Shown piece after piece: positions 16,905 to 26,057 of a stretch of DNA of 64,000 nucleotides. Where the stretch lies: NCBI RefSeq assembly GCF_904846055.1, contig NZ_CAJGYV010000001.1, positions 2,294,001-2,358,000 of the forward strand. The letters are read 5' to 3'. The notes beneath the pieces are model-generated. The model saw only the letters and a list, made by a program, of their open reading frames with translations, did no database searches and had not been told where the DNA came from. The stretch comes from Psychrobacter ciconiae (GTDB lineage: Bacteria; Pseudomonadota; Gammaproteobacteria; Pseudomonadales; Moraxellaceae). Every line of letters starts with the position of its first letter. Within the stretch, counting starts at the first letter, position 1. A program made the translations under genes and the position numbers.

Positions 16905-18506
16905 ATGCCAAATTCTGAACATTCTTCTAAAAATCAGCCTCGAATCAAAAAACTCTCGCCCTTGCTGATCAACCAATTAGCCGCAGGGGAGGTGGTCACG
17001 CGACCTGCCGCCGTGGTCAAAGAGCTGCTTGAAAATGCCATTGATGCCGGCGCAACTAAGATTGACGTCAGCATTACCCAAGGCGGCATGGGCATGATTT
17101 CAGTGGCAGATAATGGCTCAGGAATTTTACCTGACGATATGGTCATGGCAATTACCCGCCATGCGACCAGTAAGGTCGCCGACGTTGCCAATTTGCAAGG
17201 TATCAATACGCTAGGATTTCGCGGCGAAGCTTTAGCGGCAATTGCGGCAGTATCGCGGCTTGAATTGCTAAGCTCAATAGATGATAGCGGGGTAGGTCGC
17301 AAAATTAGCGTGGCAGGGGTGCTCAGCGACTCGCCAACCTTAACGCCCATCGTTCACCCAAAGGGCACTTGCGTTATTGTTAAAGACTTATATTTTAACG
17401 TTCCGGCGCGGCGCGGCAATTTAAAATCCATTGCGACCGAGTTTTCTTATATTGAAGCTATCGTTCGCGACGTGGCGCTTGCTGCCGCCGACGTTCAGCT
17501 GACGTTGAGCCACGACCAAAAGTTGCGGTTAAGCTTGCCGGCGGTTGGCGAAAACAGCCAAAAGCTGCCGTTATCGCGACTCGAACAAGCGCTTGGGGTC
17601 AATCTTGAGCCGATTGCCAAGCCTATTTTTGTCGATTTAGCCAATTTAACCCCATATGATTTTGATGTTTTGCCTCAAAACGCCAGTATCGAAGGTTGGT
17701 TATTGCCGCAGGCGCTTGGTGAAACCCTGCCAAAGCTTATCTACGTCAACGGTCGCTTGATTAAAGATCAAGTCATCAGCAGTGAGCTGCAAAAAATCGC
17801 TCAGCGCTTGCTACCGTCAGGGCTAGGATTTGCGCTTTATTTTACCTTGCCAAGTGACTGGATAAATATCAACGTTCATCCGGCAAAGCAGCGCATTAAA
17901 ATCAGTCCCCTTGCCAATATCTTGGCGCATTTGCGCCACAATGTTGAGCTGATTTTAAAACCAATTCAGCCTCAAGCGTCAAACCAGTTCGAGCAAAACG
18001 ATCCTGTTACTCCTAAAGACTCAACCAATCATAAAACCTTGGTCGCTGATTCTTATATTTATGAGCGTCGCCGTCAGCCCGCCACAACGCCTCGCCAAGT
18101 TCAAGCGCCAAGGCAATCATATCAAGCTGATATCGGGCCACAAGCCTCTCCACCAAGTGATTTACATCGCTACGATAGCGACAGCACTTGCCAAAATCTC
18201 CCTACGCCAAAATGTTTAGCAGTGATCCAAACTCTACCTAAAAATCTAGACAACAAAAAAATTACCGCGCCTTTGCCGTGGCTGCTGATTCAGGCAGACG
18301 CGCAGTTTTTGTTAATTAGCGCTAAAGACCAGCCGATTTTTTCTGACAGTCAACATAGCTTAACAGAAATGAATCAAAATCTTTGTCAAGATATGCCGCC
18401 GCAGTTAACCCAAGATTTGTTAAAACAAGCCTTTTTAGTACTGACCACCGATGAATTAATCGGTTTAATGTTAGCAGCGCCCGTTTTCAATATTTCAATA
18501 ACCTAA
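16905..18506 (+). CDS. mutL: DNA mismatch repair protein MutL with a short C-terminus
   Basis: MutL couples mismatch recognition by MutS to strand incision. The GHKL ATPase domain is complete: catalytic E40 and N44 in ELLENAIDAGAT, DNGSGI at 69-74, GFRGEAL at 104-110, and the transducer domain ending with VNVHPAK-type INVHPAKQRI near 325. The C-terminus is unusual. After a linker the protein has only about 100 residues that resemble the beginning of the dimerisation domain, and it stops at 533, while family members are usually 600 or more. No lost frame follows, since miaA starts 20 bases later. Confidence 0.93.
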   Translation: MPNSEHSSKNQPRIKKLSPLLINQLAAGEVVTRPAAVVKELLENAIDAGATKIDVSITQGGMGMISVADNGSGILPDDMVMAITRHATSKVADVANLQGINTLGFRGEALAAIAAVSRLELLSSIDDSGVGRKISVAGVLSDSPTLTPIVHPKGTCVIVKDLYFNVPARRGNLKSIATEFSYIEAIVRDVALAAADVQLTLSHDQKLRLSLPAVGENSQKLPLSRLEQALGVNLEPIAKPIFVDLANLTPYDFDVLPQNASIEGWLLPQALGETLPKLIYVNGRLIKDQVISSELQKIAQRLLPSGLGFALYFTLPSDWININVHPAKQRIKISPLANILAHLRHNVELILKPIQPQASNQFEQNDPVTPKDSTNHKTLVADSYIYERRRQPATTPRQVQAPRQSYQADIGPQASPPSDLHRYDSDSTCQNLPTPKCLAVIQTLPKNLDNKKITAPLPWLLIQADAQFLLISAKDQPIFSDSQHSLTEMNQNLCQDMPPQLTQDLLKQAFLVLTTDELIGLMLAAPVFNISIT

Positions 18507-18525
18507 AAAATAAAATTAATTGAGT

Positions 18526-19665
18526 ATGATGAGTAAAAAATTGCCTGAAAATCTTGATAAAAATAGTGTGGTTTGTTTGATGGCGCCCACCGCAAGCGGC
18601 AAAACGGCGCTGGCTTATGAGCTTTATGATTCGGGCAGATTTGAGCTGATTTCGGTAGATTCAGCACTTATTTATCGCGATATGAATATCGGCACAGCAA
18701 AACCAACCGCTGATGAGCTTGAGCGCTATCCGCATTATTTGGTTGATACTATCGACCCCACCCAAAGCTACAGCGTCGCGCAATTTGTCCAAGATGTCAG
18801 CGTATTGATTGATAAAATTCATCAAAACGGCAAAATTCCGCTGTTAGTTGGGGGCACGATGATGTATTTTATGGCGCTGATTGACGGCATTTCGGCAGTT
18901 CCTGACAGTGATGACAACATTCGCCAGCGCGTTGAAGATTGGCAGCAAAGCGAGGGCGCCAGTACGCTTTATGACTATCTTGCGCAAATTGACCCCATCA
19001 CCCATCAGCGGCTAAAACCAAATGACAGCCAGCGCATCTCCCGCGCTGTTGAAGTGTATTTACAAACCAAAATCCCAATCAGTACTTGGCAAGCTCAACC
19101 AAAATCAGCGTTAGCAACTAACTCGAACCAGAACTGGCATATTCTTGGCGTCATGCCTGATCGCGCTTGGCTTCATGATCGCATCCAGCGGCGCCTTGAT
19201 ATCATGTGGCAAGAGGGCTTTATTAATGAGGTCTTGGCGCTGCTGCAACGTTATCCCTTGACCCCCAATATGCCATCGATGCGCGCGGTTGGCTATCGGC
19301 AGGTTCTTGAATATTTGGTCGCCATTCGGCATCCGGTTTTTGACTTAACCCATTTAGATAAAGCAAAGTTTTATCAAACATTTGATAAGTTTGAGCTTGA
19401 AAATAAAGCCAAGCTTACGCTCGCAGAATCACCGTCAACCTCTACTGAACTAAACCTCGTTACCGACAAGGAATTGGCACTTGCTTGTCATCAATTGCAA
19501 AATAAGGCATTATATGCCACAAGGCAGCTGGCAAAGCGTCAGTTTACTTGGCTGCGCAAATTAACCACGCTGTCAGATATGAGCGATAATATCAAGACAT
19601 TTGCCACTATGGCTGAGGCAAGTGATTATTTGAAAGTCTTTGAGGAAGTCAATCTTAAGAAATAA
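18526..19665 (+). CDS. miaA: tRNA dimethylallyltransferase
   Basis: MiaA adds the dimethylallyl group to A37 of tRNAs that read UNN codons. The P-loop APTASGKT is at residues 20-27, followed by SVDSALIYRDMNIGTAKP and GGTMMYF. The C-terminal YATRQLAKRQFTWLR closes the family fold. The product is 379 residues, against ~315 in E. coli. The surplus is an insertion of about 50 residues between the VGYRQVLEYL and YATRQLAKRQ motifs. ATG 18526 was taken as the start; TTG 18520 and ATG 18529 are alternatives in the same frame. It follows mutL by 19 bases. Confidence 0.95.
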   Translation: MMSKKLPENLDKNSVVCLMAPTASGKTALAYELYDSGRFELISVDSALIYRDMNIGTAKPTADELERYPHYLVDTIDPTQSYSVAQFVQDVSVLIDKIHQNGKIPLLVGGTMMYFMALIDGISAVPDSDDNIRQRVEDWQQSEGASTLYDYLAQIDPITHQRLKPNDSQRISRAVEVYLQTKIPISTWQAQPKSALATNSNQNWHILGVMPDRAWLHDRIQRRLDIMWQEGFINEVLALLQRYPLTPNMPSMRAVGYRQVLEYLVAIRHPVFDLTHLDKAKFYQTFDKFELENKAKLTLAESPSTSTELNLVTDKELALACHQLQNKALYATRQLAKRQFTWLRKLTTLSDMSDNIKTFATMAEASDYLKVFEEVNLKK

Positions 19666-19974
19666 TAACAATAATGACCATAAACTTACATTGCAATTGT
19701 GGGTCAAGGTTACGATATTATGAGAGTGAAAGTTGAAAAGCTGTAATTTTAAATGTGGTATTTATTTTTTGATAATAACTATAGAAATAAGCAGTTAATC
19801 AATGGTTTATAATAAAAATCAGCGACATAAAGTGGTCGATAGATAGCGGTTACACCAAATAATGGGCTATTTTTTAAAATCTTCCACGTTTTAACGCTGT
19901 AATCTATTATAATTGCAATATACTTATAATAATGCACCTTGAACTATAACAATATTTTATTTAGGAGCGCTCTC
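19666..19974 (+). other. AT-rich gap before hfq, probable promoter region
   Basis: No gene is seen in these 309 bases. A -10-like TATAAT lies at 19908-19913, about 60 bases before the hfq ATG, without a clear -35. An 8-base inverted repeat (TATTATAA at 19905-19912 and TTATAATA at 19924-19931) covers it. This suggests that hfq has its own promoter here. Confidence 0.45.
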
Positions 19975-20502
19975 ATGTCAAAAGGACAAACCTTACAAGA
20001 TCCCTTTTTAAACTCACTCCGAAAAGATCGGATTCCAGTGTCGATTTTTTTAGTTAACGGCATAAAGCTTCAGGGTCAAATCGAGTCATTTGATCAATAC
20101 GTAGTCTTACTAAAAAATACCGTTAGCCAAATGGTTTATAAGCACGCCATCTCAACGGTCGTTCCTGCCCGCAACCCACGTAGCAGCGGTGCTCAAACAG
20201 GCGGCATGGCTTCGCAGGGTATGGGAAGTGGTTACCAAGGCGGGATGGGCGGCGGCTTTGACAATCGCTCACAGGGTTTTGAAGACCGCAGTTTCTCATC
20301 GAGCCGAAGCGGTTTTAACCGAAGCGGTTTCGGCAGTAATGATCGCGGCTTTGAGCGTGGTGGTTTTGGTGGGGATCGCGGTTTTGATCGCGGCGGCTTT
20401 GGTAATAATGATCGCGGTTTTGAAAGTTCAGAAGATTCAGCATTTAATCAATCCGGTAGCAATGACTTCGACAGCGGCTTTGAAAACAACAATAACAATT
20501 AG
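19975..20502 (+). CDS. hfq: RNA chaperone Hfq with an extended glycine-rich tail
   Basis: Hfq is the hexameric Sm-like protein that pairs small RNAs with mRNAs. Residues 1-66 are a standard Hfq core ([27 protein letters not shown], then [10 protein letters not shown] for the Sm2 motif). Residues 70-175 form a low-complexity tail rich in Gly, Phe, Asn, Asp and Arg with repeats such as RGFDRGGFG and NDRGFE. Long Gly-rich tails are known in Moraxellaceae Hfq. The start is ATG 19975, with TTAGGAGC before it; a longer frame from 19939 lacks a ribosome site. A terminator follows. Confidence 0.96.
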   Translation: MSKGQTLQDPFLNSLRKDRIPVSIFLVNGIKLQGQIESFDQYVVLLKNTVSQMVYKHAISTVVPARNPRSSGAQTGGMASQGMGSGYQGGMGGGFDNRSQGFEDRSFSSSRSGFNRSGFGSNDRGFERGGFGGDRGFDRGGFGNNDRGFESSEDSAFNQSGSNDFDSGFENNNNN

Positions 20503-20594
20503 TTTTCAAACCGATAGTGTTAGATAATGATTGTCAACAAAGTCACACCGTGATGAAAGCTTATTATGTTATGGTGATGATATAGCAAATAAAG

Positions 20595-20619
20595 AACCTG
20601 CTGATAAGTGGGTTTTTTT
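20595..20619 (+). terminator. Intrinsic terminator after hfq
   Basis: AACCTGCT and AGTGGGTT pair around a GATA loop, with two G-U pairs, followed by seven T. It is about 90 bases after the hfq stop. Confidence 0.75.
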
Positions 20620-20658
20620 ATCTTTTATTTTTGATATAACGTGAAGGCGTAGCCTGCT

Positions 20659-21651
20659 ATGACCAAAGATCCAATTAAGCTGAGCCCAAATCAGTTCATT
20701 GCGACCGCTATTGAAGCGATTGATACCGAAAAACAAGCCCTCGATTTGTTGATTGAGCAGATTGATGAGCGCTTTGCCAATGCCTGTAATATCATTTTGG
20801 CGTGCCAAGGTCGAGTGGTCGTGACGGGGATGGGCAAGTCAGGATTGATCGGTCGCAAAATCGCCGCGACTTTTGCGTCAACGGGAACGCCGTCTTTTTT
20901 TATGCACCCAGGAGAGGCCGGTCACGGCGACTTAGGGATGCTGGTTCAAGGCGATGTCCTGCTTGCGATTTCAAACTCAGGCGAGTCTGATGAGATCAGA
21001 ACTTTGCTTCCGGTTGTTAAACGCTTGCAAATCCCGCTGATCAGTATCAGCCGTGACAAGCGCGGTATGTTGCCAAAGTCTGCTGACATCGCCTTAACTC
21101 TTGGCAGCTTCCAAGAAGCTTGTCCTTTAAACCTTGCGCCAACTTCAAGCACAACGGCAACGCTTGCTTTAGGTGATGCCTTAGCGGTGGCGCTCGTTCA
21201 CGCCCGAAATTTTACCTCAGAAGATTTTGCGCTATCACATCCGGCAGGGGCGCTTGGTCGCAAGCTGTTGACCCAAGTTGCAGACTTAATGCACTCAACC
21301 TCGGAAGGCTTGCCCAAAGTTGCTAAAGATGCGCCGCTTCATGATGGGCTGCTTACCATGACTCATGGCAGGCTTGGGATGGCGGTGGTTGTCGATGAAA
21401 ATGATAAAGTGGTCGGCGTATTTACTGATGGCGATTTGCGTCGAAGTCTTGAGCGCGGTGAGACGCTTGCCACCCCAATGATCGATGTCATGACCAAAAA
21501 TCCGCGAGCCATTGATAAAACCATGCGCGCCTCCGATGCCCTGAGCTTGATGAATGAAAACGGCATCAGTCAGCTACTTATTATGGATGATGAGAACCGA
21601 CTTGAGGCAATCATCACCGTTCATGACTTATTAAAAGCAGGCGTCACTTGA
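20659..21651 (+). CDS. kdsD: Arabinose-5-phosphate isomerase
   Basis: KdsD converts ribulose 5-phosphate to arabinose 5-phosphate, the first step toward Kdo for lipopolysaccharide. The N-terminal SIS domain contains GMGKSGLIGRKIAATFASTGTP (near 57-78) and HPGEAGHGDLGM (83-94). Two CBS domains fill the last ~120 residues (VVDENDKVVGVFTDGDLRR and MDDENRLEAIITVHDLL). The length of 330 is normal. It heads the kdsD-kdsC-lptCAB series, which links Kdo supply with LPS export. Confidence 0.96.
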   Translation: MTKDPIKLSPNQFIATAIEAIDTEKQALDLLIEQIDERFANACNIILACQGRVVVTGMGKSGLIGRKIAATFASTGTPSFFMHPGEAGHGDLGMLVQGDVLLAISNSGESDEIRTLLPVVKRLQIPLISISRDKRGMLPKSADIALTLGSFQEACPLNLAPTSSTTATLALGDALAVALVHARNFTSEDFALSHPAGALGRKLLTQVADLMHSTSEGLPKVAKDAPLHDGLLTMTHGRLGMAVVVDENDKVVGVFTDGDLRRSLERGETLATPMIDVMTKNPRAIDKTMRASDALSLMNENGISQLLIMDDENRLEAIITVHDLLKAGVT

Positions 21652-21700
21652 TTTTTAGAGGCAAAATAATAAGTAACGCAATCATCATAACGAGAACTTT

Positions 21701-22240
21701 ATGCAAGATTTAATAAAAAAAGCCGGAAAGGTTAAGCTGCTTGCCTTAGATGTTGACGGTATTTTGGCAGATGGTCAGATCATTTATGACAGCAATGGTA
21801 TTGAAACCAAAGCCTTTTTTGTTCAAGATGGCGTTGGGATTAAGTCGTTAGCTCAGTTTGGGATTTTAACCGCGATCATCACGGGTCGTAACAGTCCAAT
21901 GGTCAAAAAACGTGCTGAAGAGCTTGGTATTGATTTTGTCGTTCAGGGTCGGGATGATAAGTTTGAGGCGTTAAAAGAGCTTTTGGCAAGTTTGGGGATG
22001 GGCTTGGCTGACTGCGCTTATATGGGCGATGATTTGCCGGATATTAAAGCCATGCAAGCCGTCGGTTTTGCGCCCACAGTTCCAAATGCGCACCAAGAAG
22101 TTATTAACCGCTGCGATATGGTAACGACCAAAGCCGGCGGTTTTGGCGCCGTTCGCGAGGTTTGTGATTTGATTTTAAAAGGTCATGGTCATTATGATAA
22201 GTTTATTTCTCAATTTATTTTAAATCCGCCATTAGGATGA
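21701..22240 (+). CDS. kdsC: 3-deoxy-D-manno-octulosonate 8-phosphate phosphatase
   Basis: This HAD-family phosphatase releases Kdo from Kdo 8-phosphate. The nucleophile motif is DVDGILADG (residues 17-25). ITGRNSPMVKKRAEELGI holds the second HAD motif, and YMGDDLPDI the metal-binding acidic pair. The protein has 179 residues, typical for KdsC, which has the minimal C1-type cap. It lies 49 bases after kdsD and only 6 bases before lptC. Confidence 0.96.
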   Translation: MQDLIKKAGKVKLLALDVDGILADGQIIYDSNGIETKAFFVQDGVGIKSLAQFGILTAIITGRNSPMVKKRAEELGIDFVVQGRDDKFEALKELLASLGMGLADCAYMGDDLPDIKAMQAVGFAPTVPNAHQEVINRCDMVTTKAGGFGAVREVCDLILKGHGHYDKFISQFILNPPLG

Positions 22241-22246
22241 GCCTTT

Positions 22247-22834
22247 GTGAATAATACCCGAATCTTAATCGTTTTAGCGCTAATTATCGCCGGCATTGCG
22301 GGTTGGTTTTTTCAAAAACATGGTGAGATTGCGCCGCCAGTGAACATTGAGCCCTCCGAAGTGGATTATGAAGCGACTGATATCAAAGCGGTTCAGACTA
22401 ATGAGGACGGAGAAACAGAATATGAATTGAACGCCGATTCTATTTCGCACAACCCCAACACCAATCAAGATGAGATGTCGGGAATCACCATGAACTGGGA
22501 GCCGTCCGCCACTCAGCGCTACCAAATTCAAGCCGGAACGGCCGCGATCAATCAACAATCAGGCGACTTAAAACTGTCCGGCGGCTTTGTGCTGACCAGT
22601 CAAGAAAAATCAGGTCAAGCAAACAGCGAGCCTATCAAAGTCACCGGATCAGAGCTAAAAGGCAACACCAAATCGCGCAAAGTGTTCAGTGACAAACCTG
22701 TCAAAGTCGAGCAGGGCATGAACCGCTTTGAGGCGGCAAGCATGACTGCAAATTTGGAAACGGGTGATTATGAATTTGGCAATATCGCCGTCACTTTTAG
22801 CCCGCCCAAGCGCCAAGACAAAGCTTTATTTTAA
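22247..22834 (+). CDS. lptC: LPS export protein LptC
   Basis: LptC is the bitopic inner-membrane protein that passes LPS from the LptBFG transporter to LptA. One N-terminal membrane segment (ILIVLALIIAGIAGWFF, residues 5-21) is followed by a periplasmic beta-jellyroll-type domain (TSQEKSGQANSEPIKVTG, then FEAASMTANLETGDYEF). The length of 195 is normal. The start is GTG 22247, with AGGATGAG at 22233-22240. The ribosome site overlaps the kdsC stop, which suggests coupling. Confidence 0.93.
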   Translation: MNNTRILIVLALIIAGIAGWFFQKHGEIAPPVNIEPSEVDYEATDIKAVQTNEDGETEYELNADSISHNPNTNQDEMSGITMNWEPSATQRYQIQAGTAAINQQSGDLKLSGGFVLTSQEKSGQANSEPIKVTGSELKGNTKSRKVFSDKPVKVEQGMNRFEAASMTANLETGDYEFGNIAVTFSPPKRQDKALF

Positions 22835-22920
22835 AGCCGTTTTAGTGCTGATGAATTGCCATTTTGCTGTTATGATATTGCAAAAGATATCGCCTTTATT
22901 TTTATGTTGAGACGCCCTTA

Positions 22921-23484
22921 ATGACATCATCTTATGAATCGAAACTGAATAAGTTATCTTGCTATTCAGCGACGACGCTAACAAAAGCATTGTCGACTGT
23001 TTTGCTGCTCAATTTGCCTATATTTAGCCATGCTTTGCCATCAGATGCCAATCAGCCCATTAAGCTACTGGCGGATAAAGCCACCTACAGCGAGCGTACG
23101 GGCGTGACCAGCTATTCAGGAAACGTCATTATCACCCAAGGAACGCTTAAGCTGACCGCCGATAACATCACAGTCAACCTATCACAAAGCCGCAGTATTG
23201 ATTCAGCCGTTGCGACCGGTCGACCTGCCACCATGCAGCAAGTCATTACCCAAGAAAAGGGGTTGGCAAAAGGTCAAGCCAACCGCATTGATTATAATGC
23301 TGTGACCGGAATTGTAACTTTGACTGGAAATGCGCATCTGGTTCAAAATGGCGCAAGCTTTGCCGGAAATGTGATTCGTTATAGCTTAAAAGCCGGTGAC
23401 GTTGAGGCAACCGCCGGAAACAGTCAGCGCGTTGAGCTTGTTTTTCCGCCCAATAACAATACCAATCAGCGCGGTGTCCGTTAG
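22921..23484 (+). CDS. lptA: Lipopolysaccharide transport periplasmic protein LptA
   Basis: LptA forms the periplasmic bridge that carries LPS to LptDE. A signal peptide with an unusually long polar start ends near FSHA (about residue 38). The mature OstA-type domain has KLLADKATYSERTGVTSYSGNVIITQG and a later GQANRIDYNAVTGIVTLTGNAHLVQNG. The product has 187 residues, as expected. The gap from lptC is 86 bases, with AT-rich sequence that could hold an internal promoter, though no clear one is seen. lptB follows after 30 bases. Confidence 0.95.
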   Translation: MTSSYESKLNKLSCYSATTLTKALSTVLLLNLPIFSHALPSDANQPIKLLADKATYSERTGVTSYSGNVIITQGTLKLTADNITVNLSQSRSIDSAVATGRPATMQQVITQEKGLAKGQANRIDYNAVTGIVTLTGNAHLVQNGASFAGNVIRYSLKAGDVEATAGNSQRVELVFPPNNNTNQRGVR

Positions 23485-23514
23485 TTTTTAAGAGCAAAAA
23501 CCATAGAGTAAAAC

Positions 23515-24297
23515 ATGATGAGTGACCAAGATTTAACCTCCCAAGTGCCACCGATAGCAGAGTCAGAAGTTGCTCGAAAGCTGACCATGCGCCATCTTGG
23601 CAAACGCTACGGCAAGCGCTGGGTGGTCAAGGACGTCTCATTTTCTGTTGAGCAAGGTCAAGTGGTGGGGCTTTTAGGTCCGAACGGCGCAGGAAAGACC
23701 ACCAGCTTTTATATGGTCGTCGGTTTGGTCAATATGGATAAAGGTCGGGTGACACTTGGAAAAACGGACTTGTCGAAGTTTGCCATGCACGAGCGGGCGC
23801 GCGCCGGTATCGGTTATCTGCCGCAAGAGGCATCGATATTTCGTAAGTTAAGCATTGAGGACAACATCTTAGCCATCTTACAGACTCGGAAGGATTTAAA
23901 TCCGGCAGCCCAGCAGGTGGAGCTTGAAAAATTAATCGGGGATTTTCATTTACACCACGTCCGAAAGTCTCTTGGTATGAGTGTGTCAGGTGGCGAGCGC
24001 CGCCGCTGTGAGATTGCCCGAGCGTTAGCCGCTGACCCCAAATTTATTTTGCTTGATGAGCCGTTTGCCGGCGTCGATCCGATTTCGGTGGGCGACATCA
24101 AAGACGTGATTTTAACCTTGAAAAATCGTGGTATCGGGGTACTCATTACTGACCATAACGTCCGTGAGACGTTGGCAATTTGCGAAAAAGCTTATATTGT
24201 GTCAGAAGGCGCCATCATTGCTGAAGGCTCAGCCCACGATATTTTAAACAATGAGCTGGTCAAAAGCGTTTATTTGGGCAAAGACTTTCAGGCATAA
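23515..24297 (+). CDS. lptB: LPS export ABC transporter ATP-binding protein LptB
   Basis: LptB is the cytoplasmic ATPase of the LptB2FG transporter that pulls LPS from the inner membrane. Walker A is GPNGAGKTT (residues 55-63). [19 protein letters not shown] is the LptB-type Q-loop. The signature is [16 protein letters not shown] and Walker B is [12 protein letters not shown]. Length is 260 residues, about 20 more than E. coli LptB at the N-terminus. The series ends here; in many relatives rpoN follows, but here radA comes next after a 231-base gap. Confidence 0.96.
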   Translation: MMSDQDLTSQVPPIAESEVARKLTMRHLGKRYGKRWVVKDVSFSVEQGQVVGLLGPNGAGKTTSFYMVVGLVNMDKGRVTLGKTDLSKFAMHERARAGIGYLPQEASIFRKLSIEDNILAILQTRKDLNPAAQQVELEKLIGDFHLHHVRKSLGMSVSGGERRRCEIARALAADPKFILLDEPFAGVDPISVGDIKDVILTLKNRGIGVLITDHNVRETLAICEKAYIVSEGAIIAEGSAHDILNNELVKSVYLGKDFQA

Positions 24298-24528
24298 TTA
24301 TCACATTTTTGACACTTAACTGACTGCTGGTATTCCTTTTTTGCTAGATTTTTACCTGCTTTGCCCCCATCTAAAGTTACCTTTCACTATTTTTAAGCTT
24401 AAATGCTCAGCCTGATTTTGGGTTTGGGCGTTTTACCTGCTATAAAATCATATTGTTTAGATTCAACAGGTAAGGCAGCTCCCATTGTCGTGGCTTCAAG
24501 TTTACCCATTCGTATTAGGTATAAAATT

Positions 24529-25953
24529 ATGGCGAAAAATAAGAGCAGTTACGTTTGCCAAAGCTGCGGGGCGCATTTTGGTAAATGGTCGGGTCAGTGT
24601 AGCGACTGCGGCGAGTGGAATAGTTTGGTGGAAGCGCCGAACGTAAGCTTGCCGCATCATAATAAAAGCGCGACCAAATCCAAAGCTGCAGGCGGCGCTC
24701 GCAATCAAAACTACTCAGGGACCCAAAGCGCGGTGATGCCGCTTAACGCCGTTAGCGTCACTCTTGACACCAGGTTGCCAACGGGCATTAGCGAGTTTGA
24801 CCGCGTTTTGGGCGGCGGCTTGGTGGCAGGGTCGGTGGTGCTCATTGGCGGTGACCCTGGCATCGGTAAGTCGACGATTTTACTCCAAACGGCGACCAAC
24901 ATGGCGCGGGCGGACTCATTAGCAGGAAGTGCGCTTTATGTGACGGGCGAGGAGTCGCTATCGCAAGTTGCCATGCGCGCCAAGCGTTTGGACTTGCCTG
25001 CCGACCGGCTTCGCGTTTTGGCAGAAACCAACGTTGAGACCATTTGTGCGGCGCTCACCCAAGAGCAGCCGGCGATTGCGATTATTGACTCGATTCAAAC
25101 GATTTATACCGATGCGATTCAATCAGCACCAGGCGGGGTCAGTCAAATCCGTGAGTCAGCAGCGATGTTAACCCGCTACGCCAAACAAACGGGAACGGCG
25201 CTATTTTTGGTGGGTCACGTGACTAAAGAGGGCACGCTTGCCGGACCGCGAGTTCTTGAACACATGGTCGATACGGTACTTTATTTTGAAGGTCAATCAG
25301 ACTCACGATTTCGGATGATTCGCGCGGTCAAAAACCGCTTTGGCGCGGTCAATGAGTTGGGCATCTTTGGAATGACCGATATGGGGCTCAAAGAAGTTGC
25401 CAATCCGTCGGCCATTTTTTTAAGCCGCTATGATAAGCCGGTTGCAGGCTCGATAGTTATGGTCAGCCGCGAGGGCACACGACCGCTTTTGGTTGAAGTT
25501 CAAGCCTTGGTGGATGACTCACAAGCTCAGCCGCGCAGAATGGCGCTTGGTCTTGACTATCAACGGCTGTCGATGCTGCTTGCGGTCATGCATCGTCACG
25601 GCGGCATCCACACCAGTGGTCAAGATGTTTATGTCAATGTGGTCGGCGGCGTCAAAGTGCTTGAGACCGGCTCGGATTTGGCGGTGCTTTTGGCTTGTGC
25701 GTCAAGCATCAAAGAAAAAGCGTTGCCATCATCACTAGCGGTATTTGGAGAAGTTGGACTGTCGGGGGAAATCCGCCCTGTTCCTAATGGTCAAGAACGG
25801 CTTAAAGAAGCGATTAAGCACGGCTTTACCCATGCCATTGTCCCTAAAGCAAACGCCCCAAGTCGCAATGCAGCGCCATTTAATAAAATCAACATCATTG
25901 CCGTTGACCGGCTTGATGATGCCATCCAAAGCGCGTTTGAGATTGAAAATTAA
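24529..25953 (+). CDS. radA: DNA repair protein RadA
   Basis: RadA is a RecA-like helicase that helps process recombination intermediates. The N-terminal C4 zinc finger uses C10, C13, C24 and C27. Walker A, GGDPGIGKST, is at 107-116. The RadA-specific KNRFG is at 268-272, and a Lon-protease-like domain makes up the C-terminal part (GGVKVLETGSDLAVLLA and FGEVGLSGEIRPV). The start is ATG 24529 with TTAGG upstream, giving 474 residues; the frame is open to 24403 but those 42 residues precede the zinc finger and are not family-like. A terminator follows. Confidence 0.96.
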   Translation: MAKNKSSYVCQSCGAHFGKWSGQCSDCGEWNSLVEAPNVSLPHHNKSATKSKAAGGARNQNYSGTQSAVMPLNAVSVTLDTRLPTGISEFDRVLGGGLVAGSVVLIGGDPGIGKSTILLQTATNMARADSLAGSALYVTGEESLSQVAMRAKRLDLPADRLRVLAETNVETICAALTQEQPAIAIIDSIQTIYTDAIQSAPGGVSQIRESAAMLTRYAKQTGTALFLVGHVTKEGTLAGPRVLEHMVDTVLYFEGQSDSRFRMIRAVKNRFGAVNELGIFGMTDMGLKEVANPSAIFLSRYDKPVAGSIVMVSREGTRPLLVEVQALVDDSQAQPRRMALGLDYQRLSMLLAVMHRHGGIHTSGQDVYVNVVGGVKVLETGSDLAVLLACASSIKEKALPSSLAVFGEVGLSGEIRPVPNGQERLKEAIKHGFTHAIVPKANAPSRNAAPFNKINIIAVDRLDDAIQSAFEIEN

Positions 25954-25999
25954 CTTTTAGCTTTCAAATTTTAAAAAGTCAGTTCTCAAAAAAAATACC

Positions 26000-26028
26000 A
26001 AAAAAGCGCCCAAATTAAGGCGCTTTTT
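26000..26028. terminator. Intrinsic terminator between radA and the RlpA-like gene
   Basis: AAAAAAGCGCC and GGCGCTTTTT form a strong stem around CAAATTAA. The A- and T-runs on the two sides allow use by both convergent genes. Confidence 0.85.
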
Positions 26029-26057
26029 GATGGCTTTCATTTAAATTTTCAAACGTC

